The notes under the pieces were generated by a model, which saw nothing but the letters and a program-made list of their open reading frames with translations, was not told where the DNA came from and did not search any database. The translations under genes and the position numbers were made by a program. From Sphingomonas aurantiaca (GTDB taxonomy: Bacteria > Pseudomonadota > Alphaproteobacteria > Sphingomonadales > Sphingomonadaceae), in the NCBI RefSeq assembly GCF_003050705.1, contig NZ_QAOG01000006.1:124001-188000 (forward strand): 64,000 nt of DNA. Reading direction: 5' to 3'. Shown here piece by piece: positions 11,416-21,160 of this stretch. Within the stretch, counting starts at the first letter, position 1. Each line of letters opens with the position of its first letter.

Positions 11416-12423
11416 TCACGCCTGGGCGGCGGCCAGCGCACGCCGGTCGGCCGCCTCGCCCGCCATCGCGATCGCGGCGATCATCGCGCCGGGTTCGGCA
11501 AGGTTCTTGCCCGCGATCGCGAATGCGGTGCCGTGATCGGGCGAGGTCCGCACGATCGGCAGCCCGAGCGTCATGTTGACGCCCTCGTCGAAATGGATCG
11601 TCTTGAGTGGCACCAGCGCCTGGTCGTGATAGCAGCACATGACGACGTCATAGGTGGCGCGCGCGCGCGGGTGGAACATCGTGTCGGCCGCGAACGGACC
11701 GGTCGCGTCGATACCCTCGTCGCGCAGGATCGCGATTGCGGGCGCGATGATGTCGATCTCCTCGCGGCCGAGCGCGCCTTGCTCGCCCGCATGCGGGTTG
11801 AACCCCGCAAAGGCGAGCCGCGGCTTTTCGATCCCGAAGTTCCGCAGCAGCCCCCGCGCGGTCGCGCGGGCCTTGGCGACGATCAGATCGACCGTCAGCA
11901 GCGCGGAGACGTCTTTCAACGGCACGTGCGTCGTGATCGGCACGACCTTCAACGACGGCCCGGCAAGCATCATCACCGCATTGTCGCCGGCGACGCCGTA
12001 ACGTTCGGCGACGAACTCGGTCTGGCCGGGGTGGGTGAAGCCGATCGCGTACAGCTGCGACTTCGAGACGGGGCCGGTCACGAGCGCGCGTGCGGCACCG
12101 GTGCGGACCAGGCCGACCGCCAGTTCCAGCGCGTGCAGCGCGCAGCGCGCGCCATCCGGGTCGGGCGACCCGGGGACGATCGCCCCGGCATCGCCGACCG
12201 TCAGCACCGGCAACGCGGTGGCGAACGCACCGGCCGCCGCGCTCATGTCCGCGATACGCGCGATCGGTCCCTGCCAGACGCGTTCGATCGCGCGGGCATC
12301 GCCGATCGCGACGAACGGCGGCAGGCGATGCGTGACGCGCGCATCCCACGCCTTGGCGATGATCTCGGGCCCGATCCCCGCAGGGTCGCCCATCGATACC
12401 GCCAGCGGCTGTGCGCGCGTCAT
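11416..12423 (-). CDS. pdxA: 4-hydroxythreonine-4-phosphate dehydrogenase
   Basis: NAD-dependent oxidation of 4-phosphohydroxy-L-threonine in the DXP-dependent pyridoxal phosphate pathway. Metal and substrate motifs are all visible in the 335 residues: [12 protein letters not shown] at the N-terminus, [30 protein letters not shown], and [13 protein letters not shown] with the metal-binding histidine. The ATG at 12423 ([16 protein letters not shown]) fits the family. Seven bases follow surA and ten precede rsmA, so it is in the middle of one transcription unit. No frameshift or missing residue seen. Confidence 0.97.
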   Translation of the reverse strand: MTRAQPLAVSMGDPAGIGPEIIAKAWDARVTHRLPPFVAIGDARAIERVWQGPIARIADMSAAAGAFATALPVLTVGDAGAIVPGSPDPDGARCALHALELAVGLVRTGAARALVTGPVSKSQLYAIGFTHPGQTEFVAERYGVAGDNAVMMLAGPSLKVVPITTHVPLKDVSALLTVDLIVAKARATARGLLRNFGIEKPRLAFAGFNPHAGEQGALGREEIDIIAPAIAILRDEGIDATGPFAADTMFHPRARATYDVVMCCYHDQALVPLKTIHFDEGVNMTLGLPIVRTSPDHGTAFAIAGKNLAEPGAMIAAIAMAGEAADRRALAAAQA

Positions 12424-12430
12424 GATCGGA

Positions 12431-13870
12431 TCACCGATATTCGACGACGGCGTCGCGCCGCAGATCGCGCAGCTTCTGCTGGGCGCGCAGGTTGACGCGC
12501 TGCTGTTCAAGTTGACCCTGGATCTGCTCCGAATTCGGGAGCGAGCCGCCAGCGGCTTCGTCGCGACCGCACAGCACCAGCGCACGGACGCCCTGCTCGG
12601 CGGAGCCGAACGGCGGGCTGGATTCGCCGACCTGGAGCTTCAGCATGACTTCCTGGAGCTGCGGCGGCAGATCGCGGATCCGAACCGTGTCGTTGTCGAC
12701 CACGTCCGCGCCGATCCCGGCCGCGACCTTCTCGACCGTACCGCAGCCGCGGAGCTCCTGCGTGGCCTTGGCGAACGCCTGGGCGCGTGCCGAGGCCTGC
12801 GCCTGATTGGTGTTCGGCGGGAAGCGGAGCGTCAGCTGCTTGAGGCTGAGCTTGGCGTCGCGCGGATCCGCGGTGAGCACCTGGCGCTTGTCGGTAAGAT
12901 ACAGGATCGAATAGCCACCCGCGACCTCGATCGGGCCGGCGACCTGGCCGACCTGCATCGTCGTGGCAGCCTCGGACAGCGGGCCCGGCAGCGTGGCGGC
13001 GCGGATCCAGCCTAGATCGCCGCCGACGGCGCGCGTCGACGCTTCGGAAAACTGGCGCGCATAATATTCGAACGGCTGCGCGCCCTTCTGGATCTCCTGC
13101 AGGATCTGCTTGGCGTTGGTATAGACCTGCTGGCTGTTCGCCGGCGTCGCCGCGAGGTAGATTTCCTTGAGGTTGAACTCGTCGGTGCCCTTGGCTGCCT
13201 GGAGACGGTCGATGATCGACTTGACCTCCTCGTCGCCGACATTGACGAACGGCTCGACGCGGCGACGCAGATAGCGCTGCCAGGCGAGTTCGCCCTCGAT
13301 CTGGCGCTTGAGCGACCGCTCGGACGAGCCCGACTCGCGCAGATAGGTGCGCATCGCGACGGGCGTGCGGTTGAAGCGCTTCGACACGGCGTCGTAGCTC
13401 TGCGTGAGCTCGGCGGGCGTGATCGTGATGTCGGCGGTCTTGGCCTCCTGGATCTGCAGCGTCTCGTCGATTAGCTGGCGCAGCACCTGCAGCTTGAGCC
13501 GCTCGCGGTCCTCGGCCGACAGCTTGGCCTCGTTCGCCATCGCCACCAGCGCCACGCGCTGGTCGACGTCGGTGCCCGTGATCACCGTATCGTTGACGAT
13601 CGCGGTCGGCTTGCGGACGTTAGGATCGAGCTTGCCAAAGATCTGGAGATTGGTCGGGATATCGAGGCCCGTATTGTCAGGCAGGCTCTGATCCTGGACG
13701 GTCTGCCCGCCTCCGGCCTGACCGCCTTGCGGGGCGGGGCTCTGCGGCGGGGGGGCGGACTGGGCGATTGCACTTGCCGTCAGCGCGGCCAGAACAACCG
13801 CCCCGATCACACGGCCGCCACGCGCCGCCAGTCGAACATCATGCTTCAAGTGTCGGTATCCCATCATCAC
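12431..13870 (-). CDS. surA: Periplasmic peptidyl-prolyl isomerase/chaperone SurA
   Basis: Chaperone that carries outer-membrane beta-barrel proteins, including LptD, to the assembly machine. The 479-residue product starts with basic residues and a signal sequence (VIGAVVLAALTASAIAQ, about residues 21-37), then a low-complexity Pro/Gly/Gln linker (about 38-60). The SurA N-domain begins at IVNDTVITGTDVDQRV. Parvulin repeats follow: GTDEFNLKEIYLAAT leading to ARQFSEASTRAVGGDLGWI is the better preserved one. The second (DAKLSLKQLTLRF) is degenerate. It lies 75 bases downstream of lptD, one of its likely clients. Confidence 0.93.
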   Translation of the reverse strand: MMMGYRHLKHDVRLAARGGRVIGAVVLAALTASAIAQSAPPPQSPAPQGGQAGGGQTVQDQSLPDNTGLDIPTNLQIFGKLDPNVRKPTAIVNDTVITGTDVDQRVALVAMANEAKLSAEDRERLKLQVLRQLIDETLQIQEAKTADITITPAELTQSYDAVSKRFNRTPVAMRTYLRESGSSERSLKRQIEGELAWQRYLRRRVEPFVNVGDEEVKSIIDRLQAAKGTDEFNLKEIYLAATPANSQQVYTNAKQILQEIQKGAQPFEYYARQFSEASTRAVGGDLGWIRAATLPGPLSEAATTMQVGQVAGPIEVAGGYSILYLTDKRQVLTADPRDAKLSLKQLTLRFPPNTNQAQASARAQAFAKATQELRGCGTVEKVAAGIGADVVDNDTVRIRDLPPQLQEVMLKLQVGESSPPFGSAEQGVRALVLCGRDEAAGGSLPNSEQIQGQLEQQRVNLRAQQKLRDLRRDAVVEYR

Positions 13871-13945
13871 ACGCCAGATCGGTGCCGTCGTTGCTGCGAC
13901 CGCACCTATCCCGCGTGGGTTGCCCCAGAGTAGCTGAACGCGGGC

Positions 13946-16258
13946 TTAGCGGCCGAGATTGGTGAAGGCCAGCGTCAACAGGAAGCTGTTGCCCTTCCGC
14001 GCGTCGCCGGTGTCGTTGTAGGTGCGCCGCCATGTTCCGCCGAGCCGCAGGCAATCATCCTCATACTGGATGCCCAGCCGGTGGCGGATCGGCGTGAAGC
14101 CGTCGCTGCGCGAGAGCGGATCCTCTGCCGTATTGGTCAGATCGACCACGCCCGAGCCGAACGCCGACCAGAATCGCGCAAACTGTACGCGGCCCGCGAG
14201 GCGGACCTCCTCGCGGTCGCGCAGATCCTCGATCGACGCGTCGATGTTGCGGTTCAACTTGAGATAGCCGACCAGCACATAGGTCGCGCGCGAGCCGATC
14301 GTCGCGTCGAGTTCGTTGCGGCGGATCGCGAAGCCATCCTTGTCGAGCCGGTACCGGTGGACGATCGAGACGAAGTCGCGGAAGCGCAGTTCGCTGCGGC
14401 CGACGATGTCGGAGAACCGGTCGCTGAGGCCGGTGCCGTCGGGCAGGATCGTCGGCCGCTTGTCGACACGGTAGCTCTGGCCGACATTGGTCGTGAAGGC
14501 GATGCCCGGCAGGTCGAGCGCCCATTCGCCGCCATAGGTGACGCGCGACGAATCCTCGAACCGGTCATAGCCGGCGAAGCGGTTGAGCGAGAACAGGTTG
14601 GTGTCGTCGAGATCGACCGCGCGTGAATCCTCGTTGGGCAGCGAGAGGTTGGCGACCTTCGGCGCTGCGACGAACTGGACGCGCGGCGTGAAACGCTGCG
14701 TGCCGCCGAGGAACGTGCCGATGAACGGCCATTTCACGTCGACCGCGGCTGCACCGATGACGCGCTGGTGGAAGCCTTCGAGCCCGCGATAGCTGATGTT
14801 CGTCGTCGCGAGCGTATCGTTGGTGTTGTACAGGTCGCCGCGCGCGAATGCGGTGAAGGTGACTTCCTGGCCCCAGTTGGTGAAGCGGCGCAGGTCCCAT
14901 TGCAGGCTGGCGAACGCGCGCTGCGTATCCTGCCCGTCGGTCCGGGTGAGCGCGAGCGTGTTGAGCTGAAGCTGGAACCGGCCGCCGACGAGGCCGTCGT
15001 CGAACCGCTTGCGGTAGTCGATCTCGGGCAGCGCGATCGGCTGCTGACCCTGGCTGTCGTTGACGCGCAAGGTCTGCGCGTACCAGCCGCTGATCGACAG
15101 ATAGCTGGTGTCGTCGATCCGCTCCAGGCTGGCGGTTGTGCGCAGCCGGTCGTCGCGCGAGATGTCGTAGCGGCGCAGGAAGGTGCGGTCGGTCGTCAGG
15201 CGGAGCGAACCGCTCGCGCTCCAGTTGGGCGACAATTGATAGCGCGCCATCCCGTCGATATAGCCGCGGAACGCCATGCTCGTATCGGTCGAGACCGCGG
15301 TGGTCAGGTCGTCGCTGCGGCGGCTTTCGGTGGCATAGGCACGGACGCTGAACGCGCCCTTCGAGTTGAGCGCGGAATAATCGACCTGCGCCATCGGCAA
15401 CACGCTGCTGTAGATGTGCGGCGTGATGACCAGCCCCTGGTTGGGGGCGAGCTTCCAGTAATAGGGGACGCTGACTTCGAGGCCGTTGACGCGGCTATAG
15501 CCACCGTTCGGCGAGAGCAGGCCGCTGTCGCTGCCGCCGCCGACGGGATTGGAGAATTTGGGCAGCGGCAGGCTGGGCAGCCCGAAGAGGTGCAGCCGCG
15601 CGCCCGAATAATAGATGCGCTTGCGTTCGGGGCGGTAGGTGACGCGAACCGCGGTGATCTTCCACGTCGGCTCCTTGGGGCAGCCCGCCGAATTCGTGAC
15701 GCCGCACGGGGTGTAGGCCGCGCTCTTGAGGTTCACCGTGCCGTCGGCCTCACGCGTGCCCTGCTTGGCCGCCAGCCGGCCGCCCTGCTCGAGCACGACG
15801 AGCATGTTGTCGACCACGCCGTCCTTCAACGAATCGGTCAGGTTGATCTCGTCGCCATAGGCGATGTCGCCCTGCGGGTTCGTGACCGCGATGTTGCCGG
15901 TCGCGAGCACCTTGCCGGTCTTGCGATTCCACACGACCTTGTCGGCGCGCAGGCGATCGCCTTCGCGGAACATCCGGACTTCGCCGGTGGCGGTCACGAC
16001 CTCGGTATTGGTGTCGTATTCGAGGCCATTGGCGCTGAACTGCACCTGATCCTCGGCAGGAGCCGCGGTCGGCGCGTTGGCGACGGGCGCGTCGGGTACC
16101 GGTGGCGCGACCGGACGGTTCTGGAAATCCTGGGCCTGAGCGGGGGTCGCAGCCAGTCCGGTCGCCAGCGCGAGCGAAAAGGCGCAACCCGTCAAAAGGT
16201 CGATACGCAACACGATCCGAACCAACCCCTTTGGCATCGAGCGGCCGTTTGCCGCCAT
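13946..16258 (-). CDS. lptD: LPS-assembly outer-membrane protein LptD
   Basis: Outer-membrane beta-barrel that inserts lipopolysaccharide into the outer leaflet. The 770 residues contain a signal sequence (about residues 16-42, ending AQAQDF), a Pro/Ala linker, the periplasmic OstA/LptA-like jellyroll (VQFSANGLEYDTNTEVVTAT onward), and a long C-terminal barrel of alternating beta strands with a final aromatic-poor strand LLTLAFTNLGR. Cysteines occur as CGVTNSAGCPKEPTW and EDDCLRLGGTW; the family uses such cysteines for a barrel-to-jellyroll disulfide. First gene of lptD-surA-pdxA-rsmA and divergent from pepA. An ATG seven codons later (MPKGLVRI) is an alternative start. Confidence 0.96.
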   Translation of the reverse strand: MAANGRSMPKGLVRIVLRIDLLTGCAFSLALATGLAATPAQAQDFQNRPVAPPVPDAPVANAPTAAPAEDQVQFSANGLEYDTNTEVVTATGEVRMFREGDRLRADKVVWNRKTGKVLATGNIAVTNPQGDIAYGDEINLTDSLKDGVVDNMLVVLEQGGRLAAKQGTREADGTVNLKSAAYTPCGVTNSAGCPKEPTWKITAVRVTYRPERKRIYYSGARLHLFGLPSLPLPKFSNPVGGGSDSGLLSPNGGYSRVNGLEVSVPYYWKLAPNQGLVITPHIYSSVLPMAQVDYSALNSKGAFSVRAYATESRRSDDLTTAVSTDTSMAFRGYIDGMARYQLSPNWSASGSLRLTTDRTFLRRYDISRDDRLRTTASLERIDDTSYLSISGWYAQTLRVNDSQGQQPIALPEIDYRKRFDDGLVGGRFQLQLNTLALTRTDGQDTQRAFASLQWDLRRFTNWGQEVTFTAFARGDLYNTNDTLATTNISYRGLEGFHQRVIGAAAVDVKWPFIGTFLGGTQRFTPRVQFVAAPKVANLSLPNEDSRAVDLDDTNLFSLNRFAGYDRFEDSSRVTYGGEWALDLPGIAFTTNVGQSYRVDKRPTILPDGTGLSDRFSDIVGRSELRFRDFVSIVHRYRLDKDGFAIRRNELDATIGSRATYVLVGYLKLNRNIDASIEDLRDREEVRLAGRVQFARFWSAFGSGVVDLTNTAEDPLSRSDGFTPIRHRLGIQYEDDCLRLGGTWRRTYNDTGDARKGNSFLLTLAFTNLGR

Positions 16259-16399
16259 AGTGGCCGCCTATCGCATCACCGGGGCTTCGCTGCAATCTCC
16301 GTGCGTTGACCGACCGTGTACCGGGGCCACCTTGCTTTGCCGGCCCTGCGTCATCAACTTAAGGGCTGTATCCGTTCAAACGCTTCCCGAGGGTTCTTC

Positions 16400-17875
16400 A
16401 TGCAGATCGTCTTCGCCTCCACCGTCCCCGCCAATGCACCGATCCTCGCCATACTGGTCGCGAAGGACGGCGTGTCGCAGGTGACGTGGACTGCGATCGG
16501 TGGCGACGTCGAGGCGATCGCGACGAGGGCGGCCGGCGCGGCGCGCTTCGCCGGCGAGGCGGGCTCGGTCGTCGAGCTGTTCGTGCCCGTCGAGGGCGCA
16601 GTCCGCCAGGTGCTGCTGGTCGGCGTCGGCACGGGAGAGAATGCCGACTGGGAGAAGGCCGGGGGTGCGATCACCGCACGCCTGCTGACCTCGGGCGCGA
16701 CCGCCGTCACGGTGGACCTGTCTGCCGGCGCTAAGCCGACCGCCGAAGTCGCCGCGCGCCTCGCTGCCGCGGCCGCGCAGCGCGCGTGGCGGTACGATAC
16801 GTACCGCACGAAGCTTGCGGACAAGTCGAAGCCGACGTTGACCGAGATCACCATCGCAGGCGCACCCGAGGGCACCGGTGCCGCCTGGGCCGAGCAGGCC
16901 GCGGTTACCGGCGGGCTGGACCTGACGCGCTGGCTGGTCACGTCGCCGCCGAACGTCGTCTATCCCGAAAGCTTCGTCGAGAAGGTGACGAAGGAGGTCG
17001 AGGGTCTCGGGCTCGAGATCACCGTGCTCGACGAGGCGCAGATGACCGAGCTCGGCATGGGCTCGCTGCTCGGCGTCAGCCAGGGTTCGCGGCGCGAGGC
17101 GCGCATCCTCGCGCTCAAGTGGAACGGGGCAGGGGCCGATGCGCCGACGCTCGCATTCGTCGGCAAGGGCGTGACGTTCGATTCGGGCGGCATCTCGATC
17201 AAGCCCGGCGCGGGCATGGAAGACATGAAGTGGGACATGGGCGGCGCCGGCGCGGTCGCGGGCGCGATGAAGGCGATTGCCTCGCGCAAGGCCAAGGCGA
17301 ACGTGGTCGGCGTGATGGGCCTGGTCGAGAATATGCCCGACGGTGCCGCGCTTCGTCCGAGCGACGTCATCACGTCGATGTCGGGACAGACGATCGAGGT
17401 GCTCAATACCGACGCCGAGGGGCGGCTGGTGTTGTGCGATTGCGTCACCTGGGTCCAGCAAGCGCACAAGCCGACGACGATCGTCGATCTCGCCACCCTG
17501 ACCGGCGCGATGATCGTTGCGCTTGGCACCGAGAATGGCGGCATATTTGCCAATGACGATGCGCTCGCCGACCAGTTGATCGCGGCGGGCAAGGCCACGG
17601 GCGACACGCTGTGGCGTTTCCCGCTGTCGCCAGCCTATGACAAGCTGATCGACTCGCCGATCGCCGACATGAAGAACGTCGGGCCGCGCGGTGCCGGCTC
17701 GATCACTGCGGCGCAGTTCATCAAGCGCTTCGTCGACGAGGGCGTGAAGTGGGCGCATCTGGACATCGCCGGGATGGTCTGGTCGGATAAGCCGGGCACG
17801 AACCACGACAAGGGTGCGACCGGTTACGGCGTGCGTTTGCTCGACCAGTTCGTCGCGGATAATTTCGAGGGCTGA
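16400..17875 (+). CDS. pepA: Leucyl aminopeptidase (M17)
   Basis: Cytosolic two-metal aminopeptidase of family M17 that trims N-terminal residues; the E. coli protein also binds DNA. The 491-residue product has the N-terminal alpha/beta domain (about 1-170) and a catalytic domain with all metal ligands: GKGVTFDSGGISIKPG (lysine and aspartate), the MKWDMGGAGAVAGAM segment, and the signature NTDAEGRLVLCD. ATG at 16400 with GAGGG ten bases upstream is preferred; 28 earlier in-frame codons are not family-like. Divergent from lptD across 141 bases, with holC and ndk downstream on the same strand. Confidence 0.96.
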   Translation: MQIVFASTVPANAPILAILVAKDGVSQVTWTAIGGDVEAIATRAAGAARFAGEAGSVVELFVPVEGAVRQVLLVGVGTGENADWEKAGGAITARLLTSGATAVTVDLSAGAKPTAEVAARLAAAAAQRAWRYDTYRTKLADKSKPTLTEITIAGAPEGTGAAWAEQAAVTGGLDLTRWLVTSPPNVVYPESFVEKVTKEVEGLGLEITVLDEAQMTELGMGSLLGVSQGSRREARILALKWNGAGADAPTLAFVGKGVTFDSGGISIKPGAGMEDMKWDMGGAGAVAGAMKAIASRKAKANVVGVMGLVENMPDGAALRPSDVITSMSGQTIEVLNTDAEGRLVLCDCVTWVQQAHKPTTIVDLATLTGAMIVALGTENGGIFANDDALADQLIAAGKATGDTLWRFPLSPAYDKLIDSPIADMKNVGPRGAGSITAAQFIKRFVDEGVKWAHLDIAGMVWSDKPGTNHDKGATGYGVRLLDQFVADNFEG

Positions 17876-17900
17876 GGCTAGGACGGGGGACTCAATTCCC

Positions 17901-17984
17901 CCGTCATCCTGACGAAAGTCAGGATCCAGAGTAGCAAGCGATGCGCCCCGTGGCTCTGGATCCTGACTTTCGTCAGGATGACGG
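17901..17984. repeat. Paired-hairpin repeat (GTCATCCTGACGAAAGTCAG type) between pepA and holC
   Basis: The left arm begins CCGTCATCCTGACGAAAGTC and ends AGGATCCAGAG. The right arm (17954-17984) is the exact inverse, CTCTGGATCC through GATGACGG. Stem TCCTGAC is closed by a GAAA tetraloop. A 21-base core separates the arms. An almost identical copy stands at 53966-54048. Confidence 0.78.
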
Positions 17985-18008
17985 AGAACCGCAAAACCAG
18001 TGGGAAGT

Positions 18009-18446
18009 ATGCAGGTCGATTTCTACCACCTCACCAGCCCGCTCGATCGCGTTCTCCCGCGGATTGCCGAGCGCGTCGTTTCGACCGGCGGACGCCTGCT
18101 GATCGTCGCCGAACCCGAGGCGCAGCGCACCCTGCTCGACCGGCTGCTCTGGTCCTACGCGCCCGAAAGCTTCCTCCCGCATGCGCAGGCGGGTGCTGGC
18201 GACGACTCCGTCCAGCCGATCCTCATCGCCGCCGACATCACGCCCGCCAACGCCGCGCGCAACGTCGCGATCGTCGACGGGCAGTGGCGCGACGACGCGC
18301 TCGGGTTCGACCGCGCGTTCCACTTCTTCGACGACGAGGCGATCCGCGAGGCCCGCCTCGCCTGGAAAGCCCTTGCCGACCGCGAGGGAGTCGAACGCCG
18401 CTACTGGAAGCAGACCGAGTCCGGGAAGTGGGAACAGGCCGCATAG
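18009..18446 (+). CDS. holC: DNA polymerase III subunit chi
   Basis: Clamp-loader-associated subunit that links the replicase to single-strand binding protein. The 145-residue product has the HolC pattern: MQVDFYHLTSPLDRVLPRIAERV at the N-terminus (given here in part), GGRLLIVAEPEAQRTLLDRLLWSY in the middle and HFFDDEAIREARLAWKAL near the C-terminus. The ATG at 18009 is preceded by GGGAAG. Length matches the family (about 150). It sits between pepA and ndk; pepA-holC pairing is common in proteobacteria. Confidence 0.93.
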   Translation: MQVDFYHLTSPLDRVLPRIAERVVSTGGRLLIVAEPEAQRTLLDRLLWSYAPESFLPHAQAGAGDDSVQPILIAADITPANAARNVAIVDGQWRDDALGFDRAFHFFDDEAIREARLAWKALADREGVERRYWKQTESGKWEQAA

Positions 18447-18518
18447 GTTGCTTTAGGACCGATCCGCGCCTAAGCGCCGCGCATCCTATTACCGTCAACA
18501 CAGGAGCCCGTGACCATC

Positions 18519-18941
18519 ATGGCCGCGAACCGTACCTTTTCGATCATCAAGCCCGACGCAACCCGCCGCAACCTGACCGGTGCGGTCACCAAGATGCTCG
18601 AGGAAGCTGGCCTGCGCGTCGTCGCTTCGAAGCGCATCCAGATGACCCGCGAGCAGGCCGAGGGCTTCTACGCAGTCCACAAGGAGCGTCCGTTCTTCGG
18701 CGAGCTCGTCTCGTTCATGATCTCGGGCCCCGTCGTCGTCCAGGTTCTCGAAGGCGAGAACGCGATGCAGCGTAACCGCGACATCATGGGCGCCACCAAC
18801 CCCGCCAACGCAGACGCCGGCACGATCCGCAAGGAACTCGCCGAGTCGATCGAAGCCAATTCGGTACATGGGTCGGATTCGGACGAGAATGCCGAAATCG
18901 AGATCGCGTACTTCTTCAAGCCCGAAGAGATCGTCGGCTGA
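18519..18941 (+). CDS. ndk: Nucleoside diphosphate kinase
   Basis: Transfers the gamma phosphate between nucleoside triphosphates and diphosphates through a phosphohistidine. The 140-residue product reads [18 protein letters not shown] at the start and contains the signature NSVHGSDS, which puts the active histidine at residue 117 exactly as in other bacterial Ndk proteins. ATG 18519 is preferred over an upstream GTG at 18510: AGGAG (18502-18506) is twelve bases from the ATG but only three from the GTG. The stop overlaps the next start by one base (TGATG). Confidence 0.98.
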   Translation: MAANRTFSIIKPDATRRNLTGAVTKMLEEAGLRVVASKRIQMTREQAEGFYAVHKERPFFGELVSFMISGPVVVQVLEGENAMQRNRDIMGATNPANADAGTIRKELAESIEANSVHGSDSDENAEIEIAYFFKPEEIVG

Positions 18942-19459
18942 TGACCTGGCGGATGCGGCGGGCGGGGCCGGGCGATGCGCCCGCGCTGTCGCTCGTCGCA
19001 TCCGCCACGTTTCTCGATACCTATGCGTCCGTGCTGACCGGGGCAGATATCGTCGCCCACTGCACGACGAAGAACAGCATCGCCACGTTCGCAGCGTGGC
19101 TCGATGATCCCGCGACGATCGTCACCATCGCGGAGCAGGAGCCCGGCCATGCGCCGATCGGCTACACCGTGCTGACCGCGCCGGACTTTCCGATCCCGAT
19201 CGGCCCCGCCGATATCGAACTCCGCCGCATCTACCTGTTGAAGCAGGCGCACGGCACCGGCCTCGGCGCCGCGTTGATGACCCAGGCGCTGGAGGACGCC
19301 GCTGCCGCCAGGCGCAACCGCGTCCTGCTGGGCGTGTGGGAAGGCAACGGGCGCGCTCGCGCCTTTTACGAGCGGCACGAGTTCGCGGTGATCGGCGCGC
19401 GCCAGTTCATGGTTGGCACCACGCTCCACGAAGACCCGGTCTACGCGCGATCCGTCTGA
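18941..19459 (+). CDS. GNAT-family N-acetyltransferase
   Basis: Acetyl-CoA-dependent acyltransferase of unknown substrate. In 172 residues the GNAT fold is clear: IELRRIYLLKQAHGTGLGAALM contains motif A with the pyrophosphate-binding Q/R-x-x-G-x-G/A pattern (here QAHGTG). The segment RVLLGVWEGNGRARAFYERHEF is motif B, with the usual tyrosine near the end. It is translationally coupled to ndk by a one-base overlap. A role in protein or small-molecule acetylation cannot be separated from sequence alone. Ends before a hairpin repeat. Confidence 0.88.
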   Translation: MTWRMRRAGPGDAPALSLVASATFLDTYASVLTGADIVAHCTTKNSIATFAAWLDDPATIVTIAEQEPGHAPIGYTVLTAPDFPIPIGPADIELRRIYLLKQAHGTGLGAALMTQALEDAAAARRNRVLLGVWEGNGRARAFYERHEFAVIGARQFMVGTTLHEDPVYARSV

Positions 19460-19494
19460 GCCGGTCAGACGGCACGCAACCCGCCCAACATGGC

Positions 19495-19596
19495 ACCACC
19501 CCGGCGAAGGCCGGGGCCCAGTTGGCAAGGCCGTAGTAACGGCGCGACGTACTCCGTTAGCGACGTTTCCCAACTGGACCCCGGCCTTCGCCGGGG
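19495..19596. repeat. Paired-hairpin repeat (CCCCGGCGAAGGCCGGGG type) between convergent genes
   Basis: The left arm starts ACCACCCCGGCGAAGGCCGG at 19495 and continues through CCCAGTTGG. The right arm CCAACTGGACCCCGGCC to GCCGGGG ends at 19596. It is homologous to the copy at 10441 beyond the hairpins, including GTTGGCAAGG. It lies downstream of both the acetyltransferase and the membrane-protein gene. Confidence 0.72.
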
Positions 19597-19623
19597 AGGT
19601 GCGCCTGGGAGGAGAGGCAGCGA

Positions 19624-20229
19624 CTATGCCGCCGGCTTCTCCCGCGCCCAGATCGCATCAAGCTTCGCCTGGTCGCCCCCACGCTGGCGAACGCGCAAGC
19701 CTTCGAGCTTCAGCGCGCGGCCACGCAGCATCCGACCCTCGGTCTTCCAGATCACGTCGTAGATCCCGCTCGCCGACCGAGTCGTGTCACCATCGAAATA
19801 CTGCACGCTGACCAGCACCGGCAGACGCCCCGCACGATCGTCCGAACCGCCATCCGTCAGCGTCAGCAACGGTGCAGAAAACCACGCCCCCTCGATCACC
19901 GGCTCAGCCGGCGGCCGCTGCGGCGAGACGCCGAGCGCACGCGGGAAAGTGATCGTCACATCCTGAAGATCGTGCCGCGCATCCTTGAGCAGCAGCGTGT
20001 CGCCGCCATCCTGCACGATCGCCGACAGCTCGATCCGCGAACGTTCGCGCGCCGCGCTCGACTGTGCCGCGATCTTGTCGGCCTCGTCGGCGCGATGTTC
20101 GGACCAGTTCGTCCACAGCGTCAGTGCGGCGATCAAGACACCCGCCACCGCCACAACCTCGGCCAGCGTCACCCAGCGGCGGCGCGTCGCGGCGGCCTCG
20201 CGGCGTTCTGTCGGGGTTTCGCTGCTCAT
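19624..20229 (-). CDS. Uncharacterised single-span membrane protein
   Basis: I do not recognise the family. The 201-residue product has a charged N-terminus (MSSETPTERREAAATRRRW), one membrane helix at about residues 20-42 (VTLAEVVAVAGVLIAALTLWT), a short Ala/Glu/Arg-rich probable coiled coil (SEHRADEADKIAAQSSAARE), and a beta-rich soluble domain ending in LDAIWAREKPAA. Bearing about 17 positive residues before the helix suggests the N-terminus is cytoplasmic and the C-terminal domain periplasmic. The start overlaps the stop of the upstream MmcQ/YjbR gene by four bases, so it belongs to the purM-purN-mmcQ transcription unit. Confidence 0.75.
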   Translation of the reverse strand: MSSETPTERREAAATRRRWVTLAEVVAVAGVLIAALTLWTNWSEHRADEADKIAAQSSAARERSRIELSAIVQDGGDTLLLKDARHDLQDVTITFPRALGVSPQRPPAEPVIEGAWFSAPLLTLTDGGSDDRAGRLPVLVSVQYFDGDTTRSASGIYDVIWKTEGRMLRGRALKLEGLRVRQRGGDQAKLDAIWAREKPAA

Positions 20230-20591
20230 CGTCCGCCGGCCTCCAGCAGGCGGGCAGGGCCGGCGAGTTCCCAGCTGCGCGCGATCCGGTCCTCGACCAG
20301 CGCCCAGTCGGGATCGCCGGTGAGCGTCATGCCGACCCAACCGGATGCGCCGAGATAGGCGGGGCGCGAATAGACGGCGGGGTTCGCCTCGATCAGCATC
20401 GCCTGTTCGTCGCTGCCACCGGTCTTCACGCACACCATAGTCAGCCCGTCGCCGTGATGATCGTCGCGAAACTGCGCGAACTGCTTGCCCGCTACGAAGA
20501 AGGTCGGCTGGCCGTGCGAGACGGTTTCCTCGGTCTCGGGCAGCGCGAGCGCGGCCGCGCGGACGCGGTCGAGGGGGGACAGATCGGTCAT
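20226..20591 (-). CDS. MmcQ/YjbR-family protein
   Basis: Small protein of 121 residues with the MmcQ/YjbR (CyaY-like) fold. Family marks are LALPETEETVSHGQPTFFVA (residues about 15-34), a central segment with VCVKTGG, and the C-terminal SWELAGP. YjbR has a double-wing DNA-binding-like fold but no settled function. Four-base overlaps on both sides (with purN upstream and the membrane-protein gene downstream) make translational coupling likely. Calling it DNA-binding would be inference from structure only. Confidence 0.85.
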   Translation of the reverse strand: MTDLSPLDRVRAAALALPETEETVSHGQPTFFVAGKQFAQFRDDHHGDGLTMVCVKTGGSDEQAMLIEANPAVYSRPAYLGASGWVGMTLTGDPDWALVEDRIARSWELAGPARLLEAGGR

Positions 20592-21160
20592 CGCGTCACG
20601 AACTCCGCAAGGGTCTTCGGGTACAATGCATGTTCGGCCGCCAGCACGCGCTCCGCAAGCGTATCAGCATCGTCGCCGGCAAGGATCGGGACCTCCGCCT
20701 GGCCCAGCACGACTCCGCCATCGAGTTCCTCGGTCACGACATGCACCGAGCAACCGCCGACCGCATCGCCCGCCGCGATCGCCCGACCATGCGTGTCGAG
20801 CCCCTTGTACTTGGGCAGCAGCGAGGGATGGATGTTGACGATCTTGTCCCGCCACGCCGCGACGAACCCGTCGGACAGCAACCGCATATAGCCCGCCAGC
20901 GCGACTACCTCGACGCCCGCCTCGCGGAGCGCCGCATCGATCGCCGCCTCATAAGCAGGTTTGCCGAGCCCCCTGGGCGACAGCGCAAACGTCGCAAGAT
21001 CCTGCGACCGTGCCCAGGCAAGCCCCGCCGCGTCGGGCTTGTCCGAGGCGACCAGCGCGATCGCATAGGGGCAATCGGCCGCGCGCGAGGCTTCGACGAG
21101 CGCGATCATGTTCGATCCGCGCCCGGAGATGAGCACGCCGACGCGTGTCTTGTCAGCCAT
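20588..21160 (-). CDS. purN: Phosphoribosylglycinamide formyltransferase 1
   Basis: Formyl transfer from 10-formyltetrahydrofolate to GAR, the third step of purine synthesis. The 190 residues show [10 protein letters not shown] (phosphate-binding loop), LAGYMRLLS, and the catalytic set [19 protein letters not shown] with the Asn and His, followed by [14 protein letters not shown] with the catalytic aspartate. ATG 21160 gives the family N-terminus [15 protein letters not shown]. It overlaps purM by eight bases. The fhs gene at 52275 can supply the formyl donor. Confidence 0.97.
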   Translation of the reverse strand: MADKTRVGVLISGRGSNMIALVEASRAADCPYAIALVASDKPDAAGLAWARSQDLATFALSPRGLGKPAYEAAIDAALREAGVEVVALAGYMRLLSDGFVAAWRDKIVNIHPSLLPKYKGLDTHGRAIAAGDAVGGCSVHVVTEELDGGVVLGQAEVPILAGDDADTLAERVLAAEHALYPKTLAEFVTR